A DNA stretch of 64,000 nucleotides from Lumnitzera littorea (taxonomy: Eukaryota > Streptophyta > Magnoliopsida > Myrtales > Combretaceae). A model generated the notes under the pieces. The model was not told the DNA's origin. It saw only the letters and a program-made list of their open reading frames with translations, and made no database searches. Of this stretch, positions 25,010 to 35,990 are shown piece after piece. The position numbers and the translations under genes were made by a program. The DNA is taken from contig JAMXBB010000003.1 of assembly GCA_024138015.1 (NCBI GenBank), positions 35,701,832 to 35,765,831 on the forward strand, written 5' to 3'. Numbering within the stretch: the stretch's first letter is position 1; every line of letters starts with the position of its first letter.

Positions 25010-25870
25010 AAGTATGTAGAAAATATGTAGATGTTAGGATTGCTTGGGTTAACACATTATTCCTTAAGTTGCAACCCTACTATTATTTTAAAAAACTTGA
25101 TTGCATTAAAACTCTTAAACAATTATGTGATTCTTATGGGTAGTGTATTAACTTAAGCTTGGAAGGGAGTATATATAATTAGGGTAGGTTCTAAGAGGTC
25201 CTTAAGCTTTGTGATCTCACTTGTTTTTTAAAAAACACTTTCATTGGTCACATCAAACTTAAGTGGGGTAGCCTAATCAACCCCGAGTGGTGTTTATCCT
25301 ACTATACCTAGAGCTTACACAATGGCCCTCCTTTTAAGGTCTTAAGATGGTTTGGGTCTAATTGTATCTACCCTAAATCTTTGATGCAACAGATGAAACC
25401 CTAACCCCCCCNCATTGTAGTGCTTCTCTATGTGTCTAACTTTGGAGACACATCAAGTCATCAATGCAACAGAGGAAAACACATGGAAATATGTAGATGT
25501 TAGGATTGCTTGGGTTAATGCATTACTTCTTAAGTTGCAACCCTATTGTTATTTTCAAAAATTTGATTGCATTAAAACTCTTAAATAGTTAGTAGGGTTG
25601 CAATTCTTAAGGGTAATGTATTAACTCAAGCTCGAAGGGGAGTATATACAATTAGGGTGAGTTCTAAAAAGTCCTTAAGCTTTGTGACTTTATTTGTTAA
25701 ATAACACTTTCATTGGTTGCATTAAGCTTAAGTGAGGTGGCCTAATCAACCTCAAACGATAGTTACCATACCATGCCCGGAGCCTACACAATGGTCCCCT
25801 TCATAGGGTCTTAGGGTGGCCTAAGTCTAACTACATCTACCCTACATCTTTGATGCAACGATGACCTCCC
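25010..25870 (-). repeat. Tandem duplication in the X leader, two units of about 430-470 bp
   Basis: The block starting GTAGATGTTAGGATTGC at about 25026 recurs at about 25496, followed in both by TTGCAACCCTA, a TTAACTCAAGC/TTAACTTAAGC phrase, TTTCATTGGT and GATGCAAC. One copy of the same block is present in W (about 50140-50350) and a diverged one in Z (about 29190-29400), each just inside the 5' LTR. An ambiguous base N stands at 25412 in a C run of the first unit. Confidence 0.8.
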
Positions 25871-26024
25871 ATATCCCAATGTAAATATGCAAAATAAATA
25901 TGATGACCAAAACAAAATATAAACATGAAGTTAATAACAAATAAACAAATAAATAAATAACATGCGTATTTTGAAAGGCAATTTTAATTTTGAAAAGTAT
26001 TTTAAGTGGTTAGCCCTCTGAACA

Positions 26025-26042
26025 TCTCCAGTGGAGTCGCTA
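26025..26042 (-). other. Primer-binding site of element X
   Basis: On the minus strand, three bases after the 5' LTR end, TAGCGACTCCACTGGAGA. It differs from the W site (TGGCGACTCCACCAGGGA) at four positions. The TGGCGACTC type is complementary to the 3' end of a tRNA-Arg, as known for Ogre/Tat elements. Confidence 0.75.
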
Positions 26043-26045
26043 AAC

Positions 26046-28599
26046 TATTGAGCCTAGTTTTTTCCATTTTTTATTATTTTTCTTTACCTGATTAGTATTA
26101 AACCCTAACCCATTTAATACTAACCCTTGACTAAGAGTTAAGAAAAACTTGGTTTTTAAACATGTTTTGAAAAATACTTAGAGTTGCTACCCGATTGGGG
26201 TCGGGAAAAGGTTTGGATTAAAACCAATTGGGTGGATTGATTTTAATCTAGATACTCGGTTACGTAAAAAACCAATTTAAGAAAAAAAGGTTTTTGAAAA
26301 CTAAATATTTGAGTTTGAGGCTAACTTCTTTAAAACCATAATGAGTATCACTTTTAACTTTCTGAATTTATATTTACTTTTCAATATACCCTTAAAAAAA
26401 ATTATCTATTCACATGCAAATAAGCAAATAAAATTGAATCTACAAAAAAGATAAATTGAACAAATATTTACAAAAGAAGAAAAAATAAAAATTTCCATAT
26501 TTTAAGTCGTTTCGTATTTGCATACAAGTGTTTACATATCCATTATTCGGGATTAACTTCCATAGTTCATTTCGAAAAAATTTAAGCGGGTTGAGTTGAT
26601 TTTAATTTTTGAAAAAGAAAAAGATTAGGTTTATGTTTTTACTCGGTTTGATGCTAATTAAGGAAATTTTCTAAAGGTCCTAATTAGGGTTTTATTTTTG
26701 AAAATTCTAAAGCGCCCTCGTTTGGAAAATGGTTGATTTATTTTTTTTGGAACATTAGTTCTTTAAGTGATAAAATAACTTTATTATCTTTTTGTTATTT
26801 ATTTATTTTTCTTTTTTTTTTAACTAAAATGTAAAGATAAATAAAAACAAAACTAAGCTTTTCTTTTCCTTTTTTTTTTCTTTTCCATTTTTTCTTTCCT
26901 CTCTTGTTTCTTTTTTTCTTTTTTCTTTTTATTTTTATTTTTCTTTTTGTTTTCTTTTTTCTATTTTCTTATATATATATATATATATTATTACCATACA
27001 ATATTTACAAAAATTGCAGAAATATAAAAATAAAATAAAAAAAAACACAAAACAACAAAACAAAAATAGTAGAATTACAAAAAAAGGGATTGAACCAATC
27101 TTGCGGGTAAGATTGGATAAGCATGAGTCGGTCAATGGGTCAGATCTTCAGATTTGGGTCAGGTCGTGAGTTAGCACGTGACTTGCATGTGCGCAACAAT
27201 AGTAGATGATGAGGGTGGCTAGGGGTGTTTTTTCGACTAGCTTTTGAAGCGAGTAAACCCACATTTATAGGTATTTTATTAGGCTTAGTGGGTGTAGGAT
27301 GGGTGCTTTGGCCTAACTTAGTCATTTGGTTGGCGTCAGCGGAGTTGGTGGCAACCTTAGGTTATACAAGGATAGGCTTAGGGTTTATGGTTGTGTGTGT
27401 TGTGGATTTGGCTTAGGTCACTGATTTGGGTTGTACGTGAGGTTGCTGGTTAAGAGGGGGTTGTCGGATGTTGGGTTAAGAGAAGATCATGGGTGAGAGA
27501 GAACGACGGCTCGACGCTGTGTGAAAGAAGAAAGTTGAATAGTGTAATGGGTATGTAGTGTTTTGTGTGTAGCTACGCTTGAAGCTAATAGAGCATAGGG
27601 GTTACGACTAGCGAAGGGGATGGTGGTTTTTGTTGATTACTGTATAGGCATGTACAATGGGTGGTGTTGTATTGTGTTTGAATCGAGGTTACAAAAGAGT
27701 ATGGGTCGTATGTACCATGGCTGTATGGTGGGTGTAAGTAGGTCGTTTGAGTGGATCATGTGAAAGCGTGTCAATGATGGCAGTAGTAGCGTTTGGCTCC
27801 GATTTGTATGTGTGTTATATGGATTTAGGGTATACAGTAAGTGGTCAAGAGAGAGAGAGAGAGAGGTTTGTATGTATTGCCATAGGCCTGATGTTGTGGT
27901 GTAGTCTGGTTTTTTGAGTGAGAAAGGGAGGGAAAGAAAAGGAAAGATGAGAAGAAGGGAAAATGTATTATCAAGGCTAATCAAAAAGTGTTACGTATCA
28001 CAAACAGACACATGTTCTAGTGATTCCTTGACATGTAGCAGCACGTTGAAGTAGAAGAAAAAATAAAAGATATTTTTATGCCTCTAGTGAGATTTGAATG
28101 CTTAATCTTAAGTTAGACCTAATGTCAGACCCAATGCTAAACCCAAGTGCTCATTTATTAGGTCGTTGGCCTGTGCTTTATTCATATATGTAATTAAATT
28201 GTACATATAGACGAGGTCAACTTGGGCTAGATTTAAATCTAAACTCGAGTCCAGTGACCATCTCTTCATTTTTACCTCAATTAAAAACTCCATTATGTTA
28301 AACTATCTAAAAATTTATTATTTTCTAAATTTCCTAAATCTTCTATTTTTTATTTTTATTTTGTGTTTTTCTAAATTTCTTATTTTTTTTTGGCTTTTTC
28401 CTAAATTTTCCATTTTTTGTATTTTTTTTTTCTAAATTTCCTATTTTTTGTGCTTTTCTTAATTTTTTTTTTGTATTTTCTCTAATTTAAGACCCTTTAT
28501 CCCATTTTAAAAATTTTGAAAAAATCAAAAAAGGAAAGGGGTAGGGGGTGTTGTATGTGGTGGGTTGTTGGAAATGGTGGTAAAAATAGGGTGTCTATG
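26046..28599 (-). repeat. 5' LTR of element X
   Basis: About 2554 bp, partner of 16919-19460. Its outer terminus, next to the TTCAA duplication, reads GTCTATG on the plus strand where the partner has GTTTACA; its inner terminus is TATTGAGCC against TGTCGAGCC. These are all transitions. It contains a second tRNA-like relic (28080-28170) and a CACGTG hexamer at 27175-27180 that reads CACATG in the partner. Confidence 0.88.
28080..28170 (-). other. tRNA-Arg-like relic in X 5' LTR
   Basis: Copy of the relic at 19004-19082, with A-box-like GACCTAATAAATGAGC and B-box-like GCATTCAAATCTCAC on the minus strand. A short extra piece in the middle makes it longer than its partner. More decayed. Confidence 0.5.
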
Positions 28600-28604
28600 T
28601 TCAA
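28600..28604. repeat. Target-site duplication of element X, right copy
   Basis: TTCAA, identical to 16914-16918. Confidence 0.8.
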
Positions 28605-28700
28605 TATACCCTCGAGGAAAGAGTTATTATCAAGTTAGATCTCATAGATAGGCTCGAGATTGACATTACCTTGATTCTCTATGTTTATATTACATAAAAC
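28605..28700 (-). pseudogene. ORF1 of element Z, N-terminal part beyond the X insertion
   Basis: Read on the minus strand towards the insertion, this gives ENQGNVNLEPIYEI, one stop, then LDNNSFLEGI. The next codons across the duplicated TTCAA are LKDWLNQLLP at 16918, in the same frame. X therefore split ORF1 about 30 codons from its beginning. The exact start codon is not clear; no ATG stands directly before ENQG. Confidence 0.72.
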
Positions 28701-29590
28701 ATGAAATAACACAATTAGTTACAATGAAACTACTAAATTTACAATAAGGCTATATGTGATATTAATAATTTTGCATCTCCTTCAAGTTTTTTGAATTACA
28801 CAGCCTTTTACTCACTAAGAGACAGTATATATATATAAAAAATACACATAATACAGGAAACAAAAATAGTTGCATAGAAACAAGCATTAGTATAAAAAAA
28901 TCAAATATAAAGAAAATAAATGTAGTATGCTACACAAGCATGTAATGCAATAGGGGCTGATAATGACTAAATTATAATAATTATTATGAACTCGTGGTCA
29001 AGAATACACTTATATACAAGTGAATCAAAATAAGATTTAAAAAAAAAAAAAAACGAAACTCATGAACACTTATATATAAGGGTATTGATTTTATTAATTT
29101 CCCCTTTTATTTGAAAAAAAAAAAGAAAGCTTAACAAATCATATATTATAATAATAAAAATTTTGCTATAATTTAAAAAAAAATGACTACCCCAATGATG
29201 TAGGATGGTGTGGTATATGGGTCTTAAACTCTATAGTCTTAAGCATTTTCAGAAGAAACATCTAGTATGCTACATCAAAGAATGAGTTGGGTTACCTATC
29301 GCTGTTAGGTGGAGGTAAAGACCCTAATGATTCGAGGGTTATACAATGGCAGCCCATCCTAAGTCCTTAAGATAGCCCAGGTCCAATCATATCTAAGCAC
29401 ACAAATAATAAAAGAAAGTTCTCCTCTAAATCCCCTAGTAAGGGGCACATTAGGCTAGGCTTTTTCTTAAAGGCCTGCATCACTCAAACCTGGTTAGTAC
29501 AACTATATTACAATATATATATATATATATAAAGAAATAAAAAATGAAAGCCCATTAATTGATTTTTTCTAGATGGTTAGTCCACAAGAG
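28701..29590 (-). other. 5' leader of element Z
   Basis: Untranslated region between the 5' LTR and ORF1. The part at about 29190-29400 resembles the leader block of X and W. A-rich runs at 29040 and 29115 and an (AT)n run near 29515 are low-complexity. Confidence 0.6.
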
Positions 29591-29608
29591 TCTTTAGTGG
29601 AGTTGTCA
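29591..29608 (-). other. Decayed primer-binding site of element Z
   Basis: Minus-strand TGACAACTCCACTAAAGA, four bases inside the 5' LTR. Against the intact type TGGCGACTCCACTGGGGA every difference is G to A. It fixes the direction of Z and shows that it is older than W by this marker. Confidence 0.7.
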
Positions 29609-29612
29609 ATTC

Positions 29613-31863
29613 TGTCAAGCCCTATTTTGATTTTCCTTAATTTAATATATATTAAGCTAAGCCTGCTTAAAAAAATATTTTGAAAAATAAATTGGAGTTG
29701 TTAACCAGTAAAACTGGTAAAAATCAAATTAGGATTTTCAAGCCACTAGTCTACAAATATTTGTTAGAAAATTTAAGCTTGGAGGCTAATATATTAAGAC
29801 TAAGTCACCGTGTAAAAGTTAAAAAAAAAATGGGCTTTTAACTTTTATAATTTTTCTAAAAAATGCCAAAATATGTAAGGATATACAAAAACATAGTTGA
29901 AATGAATTTTTAATGATTTTTATTACGAATTTTCAAAAAGAAAAAATTTATATTTTTTTATGGTTACTCTAGAGTTGTCTGCATATCCATTAGTCAGGAT
30001 CACACCAATGTAGTTTTTCTTTTTATAAAAGATTTAGTGGGTTGATTTATTTAAATTTGAAAATTGAGCTAAATTTATGTTATTTAACAATTTATTATTT
30101 TTTTAAAAAACCTTAAAAAGATCTAACCACATGAATCTATTTAAAAAAAAAAAAACCTAACTAACTAATTTTTTTTTAAAAGACTCTAGTGGAGATTTTT
30201 ATTTTAAAGAAAACCACTACTTGCTAAAAATTTATTTTTCTAAACTTTAAATACAAGATTTATGTGAATATACAATTTAGATACATATTTTTACTCAAGA
30301 TATAAATCTCAGAAAAGTTATCTATCTAATCTACAAATGCAATTTTTTTTTAAAATGTAATTTACGTGAAAAGATGTAAGTTTTACGAAAAGGATACAAT
30401 TTGCATTATTTTTTTAAAAAGAAAAATGCAATATTTTCTCTAAAAACATGGCATTTAACAAAAATTAGACCAACAACCTACATTAAGAAAAAAAAGATAG
30501 TAACATATAACTATTAATTAAAAAAAATAGAAGAGAAAATAAACTAATAAAACTATTAACTAAAAAAACCAAAGAGAAAACAAACTAATAAAACTATTAA
30601 CTAAAAAAACAAAAGAGAAAATAAACTAACTTACCTAACTTATTAAAACAGTTGGATCTAAGGGGAATAATCACGCGGACCGAGTCCAATTGTATAGATG
30701 TTGGCCGTGTGTTGTACCATGTGGATTGCTATGATGGTATCTATTACATGGACTACTACGTACGGAATGTGGACTGTAGCGTGGATGAAGTACTGTGTTC
30801 ATGTATTGAATGCTTATTGACTTGATGTGTGTGTGTTGGAGTGGATGGATGTACGCAGGTTACAATGTGCAATGCTGTTTGGATTATGTGTGGACTGTCT
30901 AGACATACGTGTATGAGATTGGGTAGTGAATTAATGTATGTGTGTTTCAATTGTATGTGATGTGTGCATGTGGAATTGTGTACTGCTGGATGTGTGGAAA
31001 CTGTATATGCAGTGAGATGTAAGTGGTTTGTGTATGAGCATGAGTGAGTGTACGTGAGACATGAGTGGTTTGTGTGTATCAAACATGAGTGAATGGTTTG
31101 TGTATGTATGTGAGTGAGTGACATATTTGTGTACGTAAGGTCTATGTTTGAGATGTGAATGGGGTTTGGTTTTGTTGTATAGTGGGACATATGTAGTGAT
31201 CGTATGTGGGAACTGTGTTTGGGATGGTGTACGATTGTGGATTCTATGTTATGTGGTGAAGTCCATTATTTATGGATGAGTATTTTTTAATCTTTTGGAT
31301 CTTTTGTTGGAAAGATTCGATAACAAATCTAATATTTGTAGGATATGATAATACCCGATTAGATTTGTTAAGTTCTTAAATAATTTACTCAAGATTTAAT
31401 CTAATTTACTCTCAAGATCAAGTTTCTAGAAATCCTATATTCTATTTAGGCTTTTCATCTTAGGCCCGACTTAGCCCAACTTGTTTTAAATTGGCCATGA
31501 CCTTTTAATATAGTACGCTAACCCATTTAATAAATCCTAAGTCTACTTAGCCTAATATAAATTAGATAAAAATCCGCTTTATACTTTACTAGACTAAAAT
31601 ATATATATATATATTTTGATGAAGCCCCATTATTTAAAAACTCGGAATTTATTAAATTGAATATACATCTTCAACTATTGTTTGATCTTGCCCTAAATAA
31701 TTAACTAACTTGACTTGATACCTTAAAAATTTTTATTATTTTTTATTTTTCTGCTTTTTTATTGTTTAAATTTTCTTCAAAAATAATAGTTTTTAAACTT
31801 AACCCAATAAGTCAAAAAGAAAAGAATCTTAAAATAAAGAGTGGCAAAAATGAGGTATTTACA
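29613..31863 (-). repeat. 5' LTR of element Z
   Basis: About 2251 bp from TGTCAAGCC to TATTTACA (plus strand), partner of 4880-7322. The GT-rich segment is at about 30680-31260. The 144-residue minus-strand ORF 30756-31190 has a shorter homologue in the other LTR but is Thr/His/Ser-rich low-complexity on a strand poor in G, where stop codons are rare. Confidence 0.85.
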
Positions 31864-32045
31864 GACTGATATCCTAATTATAGTATAAAACATCTTGAAA
31901 ATACATCTTTTAATGTATCTTTAGCATATCTCTTCATTATTTATTCTTGCCAAATGTGGCTCTAAAGATATACAAAAGCATGGCATCTTTTAAGACTTCA
32001 AATCATTCTAAAAATAAGAAGATTTACAAGAAATAACGTGTTTAC
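31864..32045. other. Short unassigned spacer
   Basis: A+T-rich sequence between the 5' LTR of Z and the next LTR-like sequence. Nothing recognised. Confidence 0.5.
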
Positions 32046-33450
32046 TGATAAAAGCATATTTTATTCATGTTTTAATGTGCGAATTAGATAAAATTATTAT
32101 TAATTTTATAGAAATAATTAAGAAATGGTACTTAAGTATTTTCATTTGGATATTTCAAGTATTAGAGGATTTAGAGTGGAAAAATGATCAATTTAGAGGA
32201 GATTTACACAAATGAACGAAGCCTGAATCGAGCTACGGCACATCGGAATTGAAGGCAGGCAGCCTTAGGCTAGCTTACACTTTACACCGGTGGCTTTGGA
32301 TGTTTATGCCGTCGACCTTGGAAGATATACTGCCGGCCTTCATGGTTGGCCTTGAGTGAAAAAGAGACAGTCGAAAGCCAACCTTAGTTTTCTATATAAA
32401 TAGTCATGTGATTGATATTTTAGGAACTTTTACATCTTTCTTTTACTTAGAGAGTCTCAAAAGAAGTTAGGTTTTATTTTAGAAGAGTTTTTCTTTTGAA
32501 TTTTATGATTGCTAAGAAGACTTCGCTTTTGTTGTGGAGATCATCTTTGGAGTGCAATTGTAGTTTATTCATCATAATTACAGAATTGGTGATATCTATT
32601 CTATTTATATTTATGCAATTCTATGATTTATTCTTACTTTTAATCATGAATTTCTTTGCAATTTCAATTATTGTCTGTGCTTTTGTCTTAATTTCCATGG
32701 TTGGCTAAGTTTAATTGTGGGAATTGACAAAATCCTAGGTAGCTAAGATGAGAATTGTATTCATGTTATAGGGTTAATAGATATATGGATGATTGACGAT
32801 TGCAATTTCTCTGATTTCGATTATAATTCTCTAATTGATTATAATTGTTAGAAACACTATTGATACGAGAGTTGATATAGGGTTTTTTAGACATTCTTGA
32901 TTAAATTGATTAGCTAATGCAAGAGCGGCATTAATTAGATTAATTAGAAATTATCTAGGGATTAATGCGATGTCTTGAGTTAATTATTCGCTAAGACATT
33001 AGGGATAATTGATTTAGGGCATTAGTCGACCATAGCATTGGGAGATGTATGATTGTAATTTAGAGTCCACTATTAATTGGAAATGCGGGAGTTGACTAAT
33101 TAATTAGAGGTTTAATTCCTTAATTTCAAGGCATGATAATTTTACTTGAATGACTGTATAACTATTAATTTATATAACATGATGACAATTTGATTTACAC
33201 AACTAGGTAGACTTTGTTTTTCCCACATTCTCAATTGATTGCATAGCTTTAAATATTTTATCGAAATTTTCCTTTCAATAGTTTTAAGGTAATTATTAGA
33301 TTAGTTAATTCATAATTCAATTTTGATTGCCTAAATATTGATAAGAACTATCATAAGGTTAGTAATTTCTTAGTCCTCGAGAGATCGACAACCTTACTCA
33401 CTCTTTATTACTTGATTTCGACCCAGTATACTTACTAGAGTATTCGTGAT
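32046..33450 (+). repeat. Solo or partial LTR of another gypsy lineage
   Basis: It begins TGATAAAAGCATATTTTATT, has a TATA box at 32393-32402, and near its end carries TCCTCGAGAGATCGACAACC followed by TTGATTTCGACCCAGTAT. These phrases are familiar from the ends of Athila/Tat-type plant LTRs, from memory. No matching second LTR or primer site is found: the sequence after 33450 runs into an (AT)n stretch. The plus-strand ORF 32496-32708 is hydrophobic and low-complexity, inside the LTR, and not credible. Confidence 0.5.
32393..32402 (+). promoter_or_regulatory. TATA box in the LTR-like sequence
   Basis: TATATAAATA, about 350 bp into the LTR-like sequence and followed about 50 bp later by the CTTTCTTTTACTTAGAGAG stretch. 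Motif only. Confidence 0.45.
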
Positions 33451-33817
33451 TTAGTTATATATATATAGTTGAAGCAGATCATTCACGTCTTAAGATTATG
33501 CTGTAATTCTTACTCGTTATCTTTCTCTACTCAAATATTGCAAATAAGTGAAATGGGAGAATCATGCCTAAAGATCATGCTTGTGATCTTAACTGTGATT
33601 TTCTCTGACCATCAATTCTTCCCTCTTTTCTTGCTCTTTTGCCTACAACTTCAATCCATAAGCAATACTTTTGGGTGTGATCATTTCCAAGTCTTGAAAA
33701 CTCATGCAAATCTTTTTCAAATGATCCAAAACTTGATCATAATCTTTAAACTCTTAAGCTTAAAATCAAAATGTAAACAAATTGAGCATTAAATTCAATA
33801 CAAAAACCTAGAAAATC
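33451..33817. other. Unassigned sequence next to the LINE fragment
   Basis: May be the 3' continuation of the LINE on the minus strand, but I could not match the minus-strand frames to later RT motifs. The plus-strand ORF 33469-33792 is probably antisense chance. Confidence 0.4.
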
Positions 33818-34900
33818 TTATAAAAATATTATAGATTCAACTATAAAACTTATACATTTATTACACTCATTACCTTGGCTAAACCTTCTTGAAAGTATTA
33901 CATGACTAGTACAATTGTCATTTACCATGATCTTGGAAGAAACTAATGTGATGCATACCATTACCCATCCAACACAACTTTTACAGATTACAAACTTAAT
34001 CAATAATACTCTAAGGAAATCAAACTCCAGCCAATTGTAGGCTTTTCAAGTTTAAGGGTACAATAGGTTTCCTTGTAGATTACTTAATTCAAAGGAAATG
34101 AAATGCTTCGTAGGTTATAATGATATTGTTTTAGATGACTCGGCCCTTAATGAAGGAACTCTATGGTTTAAACTCTAGATAAGCAAGATTGGTTTTAATC
34201 AATTGCTAAGAATATGTGAAATGATTTTAAAACTAAAGTTGCAAGGACTTGTAAGACAAAATGTCCTATGTCTTGAGGAGGCATAAATTTTTTGAATGGG
34301 GGCAATTTCAGTAAGACTTGTGGAGGAGGAATAATACTTGCATTGAAGAAGGATTAGATAGCATGCACCATATTCCTAACAACAATGTGCTAATAACATT
34401 GATAAAAAAACCTTTGAAAGTCATTCGGACATCGTGCCATCAAAGCATTGAGTTGGAAATTTACATTCTTTATTTCATCTATCATGATTGCACTAACCAA
34501 TGTTGTATTCAACTTAGTACATTACTCTAACTCTTTTGCCATCAAATTTAAACAGCTCCTCACAAAAACTATGAAACTCCTTCATAATCAAATCTTCATC
34601 ATCTAACCAAACTTCTTTTCTTATGGATTAGTGAAAGAATTTGGTTTCTTATGTCCTTATTTTAACTGACTTACTTTGGAGCATTGCTGCTAATAGAGTT
34701 CCTCTCTCCTCCAAAGCAAGTTAGGTCTTTCCATTTGGTGTCCTTCATCTACATATCTACTAACTCCTTTTGAATTTATGTGATTTCAATCTTATTTTTA
34801 AGAAAAGCAACTTGGCTTTGTTCTTTCAATTTTATTCTACAATTTTTTAATCTAAAGCTAAGGGGACAAGAATGTTTATCAGGCAGTCTTTTTTTCTAAG
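33818..34900 (-). pseudogene. L1-like LINE ORF2, reverse transcriptase part (broken)
   Basis: This would prime reverse transcription at the insertion site. On the minus strand the sequence reads YKIISHILSN then LKPILL near 34220, AYNWLEFDFLRVLLIKF near 34000 and VGWVMVCITLVSSKIMVND with SRRFSQGN downstream. Plant L1-type RTs have the matching blocks YKIISKILANRLKP, KAYDRVEWDFL, WV..VM.C and RGLRQGDPLSPYLF. Here the Asp of KAYD is Asn, and RQGDPLSP has become SQGNECNK. Stops are frequent. The FADD box is not visible, so the fragment is truncated or decayed after 33818. It continues upstream into the endonuclease. Confidence 0.8.
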
Positions 34901-35990
34901 ATTCTCTAATAGTAGTGCCACAAGCCCTAAAAGTTGTCTACATTTTCTCAAACTTGAATCTTTTCTTCCCTTTTCTCTTTGAAAATGATAAGAGCCACAT
35001 GTATTGAACCTATCATTTCACCATAAAGCACTTGAGTTCTAAGGAACTTAAGAATCCACTTCTAAGATGCTAGGGCCTTATCTATTCTCTTTGTCATAAC
35101 TTCATCCTTCGTCTTTTATTCGACCAAGTAAATCTTAACCCTTTGAAACCTAGAACATTGAGATTAGCATGCATGATCATATCCCAAAATCAATTCATCA
35201 GCCTACTACAGCATGGATTTCCTCCTTTCTCATAATTATACATAATGTTGGTAAAATCATTGACATACAACCAAGGATCCAAATTAATTTTGCACAGACT
35301 CCAGCTCCCTTGAAAGATATAAGTGATTATTGTGATATTGATTCACATAAATCCATGGCACATATGAGAAGAATGATCCATCAACTAAGAAGATAAAAGT
35401 GTTGATATGATTCTCATTGGCATGATGAATCTCTACCTTTACATCTTTACACCACCATAACACTAATCTACCAGGTGCACCAACAAGGGGGATATAATAC
35501 TCATTACTAAATCGCATTCACTATCAAATCTGTGATAATTTTCTAGTTTTTTTTTTTTTGTTTGTCTCCAATTAAAAACACAATGCTCAAATTATGTTTA
35601 TAGATAAGGTCTTTAAGGTATTGAACCATCAAGTGAGGCCCTAATCCTTATCCTTAAGAGTTCTAATTGGTAAAAATCATAGCTTCCTTTGGTTACTTCT
35701 GGCTTACCACCACAACTAGTGGTTGAATGTTTAGAGATAAAGATAGGAATATTGATTAGAGAATCTTTATACAACTCCATAGGTAAAAGGGATTCTTCGT
35801 CAAACAATCTAGTATGTACCATCTTCAGTTTTCTTCCTTTTTTAGATGAAGCTTTCTTTAAATTAGATCGAGAAACATTAACATTAATTATTCTTAATCT
35901 TTTAGGAGGGCTTGTATCTAAATCATTCATAGTCTCCTTATGGAAAACATCTAAAGAGGATGAGATAAGAAGGAGAACTTCTCACAAAGT
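34901..35990 (-). pseudogene. L1-like LINE ORF2, endonuclease part, with ORF1 tail (broken)
   Basis: The endonuclease nicks target DNA. Near 35660 the minus strand reads GLG, then LKDLIYKHNLSIVFLIGD, matching the N-terminal NCRGLG...LI..HNPSIVFLMETK pattern. At 35284-35517 come GRLVLWWCKDVKVEI and NHINTF, as in GGLALWW...VEV...NHI. Near 35150 are VLGFKGLRFTWSNKRR and RFKFEKM near 34950, matching DLGF.G..FTWSN and the later FRFE block. The ORF 35613-35930 begins MNDLDTSPPKRLR and overlaps the presumed end of ORF1. Frameshifts and stops separate the blocks. Confidence 0.8.

Larger units (their letters stand above)
16919..28599 (-). mobile_element. Element X: large non-autonomous Tat-like LTR retrotransposon nested in Z
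   Basis: LTRs of 2542 and 2554 bp bound a 6.6-kb interior. The primer-binding site at 26025-26042 and the purine tract at 19461-19473 put it on the minus strand. The interior holds a duplicated leader, one ORF resembling the end of Tat ORF1 (24748-24972), an anonymous stretch and a composite tandem array; I see no gag capsid, protease, RT, RNase H or integrase. This fits a LARD-type element that relied on proteins from a relative. TTCAA duplications flank it and the reading frame of Z ORF1 runs up to both sides. Confidence 0.9.
4880..31863 (-). mobile_element. Element Z: Tat/Ogre-lineage Ty3/gypsy retrotransposon, interrupted by element X
   Basis: Two LTRs in the same orientation bound this element: 3' LTR at 4880-7322 and 5' LTR at 29613-31863. 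Minus orientation follows from a decayed primer-binding site beside the right-hand LTR and from minus-strand coding order: ORF1, gag, protease, RT, RNase H, integrase. Removing the 11.7-kb insertion X leaves about 15.3 kb, large as is usual for Ogre/Tat. The extra ORF upstream of gag and long LTRs also fit that lineage. The 5-bp flanks are ggttg (left) and gactg (right), differing at two sites, so any target duplication is decayed. All coding regions are broken. Confidence 0.88.

Noticed and set aside
27225..27416. Hydrophobic plus-strand ORF in the X 5' LTR, with the same frame open at about 18080-18250 in the 3' LTR
   Set aside because: It looks like a membrane protein at first sight, but it is antisense to the element, has no good start context, and its double occurrence follows from the LTR duplication.
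30756..31190. 144-residue minus-strand ORF in the Z 5' LTR with a shorter relative at 6174-6431
   Set aside because: It lies in a GT-rich segment whose minus strand is poor in G, so TAG and TGA are rare. The product is Thr/His/Ser-rich low-complexity, and the relative exists only because LTRs come in pairs.
32496..32708. 70-residue hydrophobic ORF
   Set aside because: It lies within the LTR-like sequence after the TATA box, is Ile/Phe/Leu-rich because of T-rich DNA, and has no other support.
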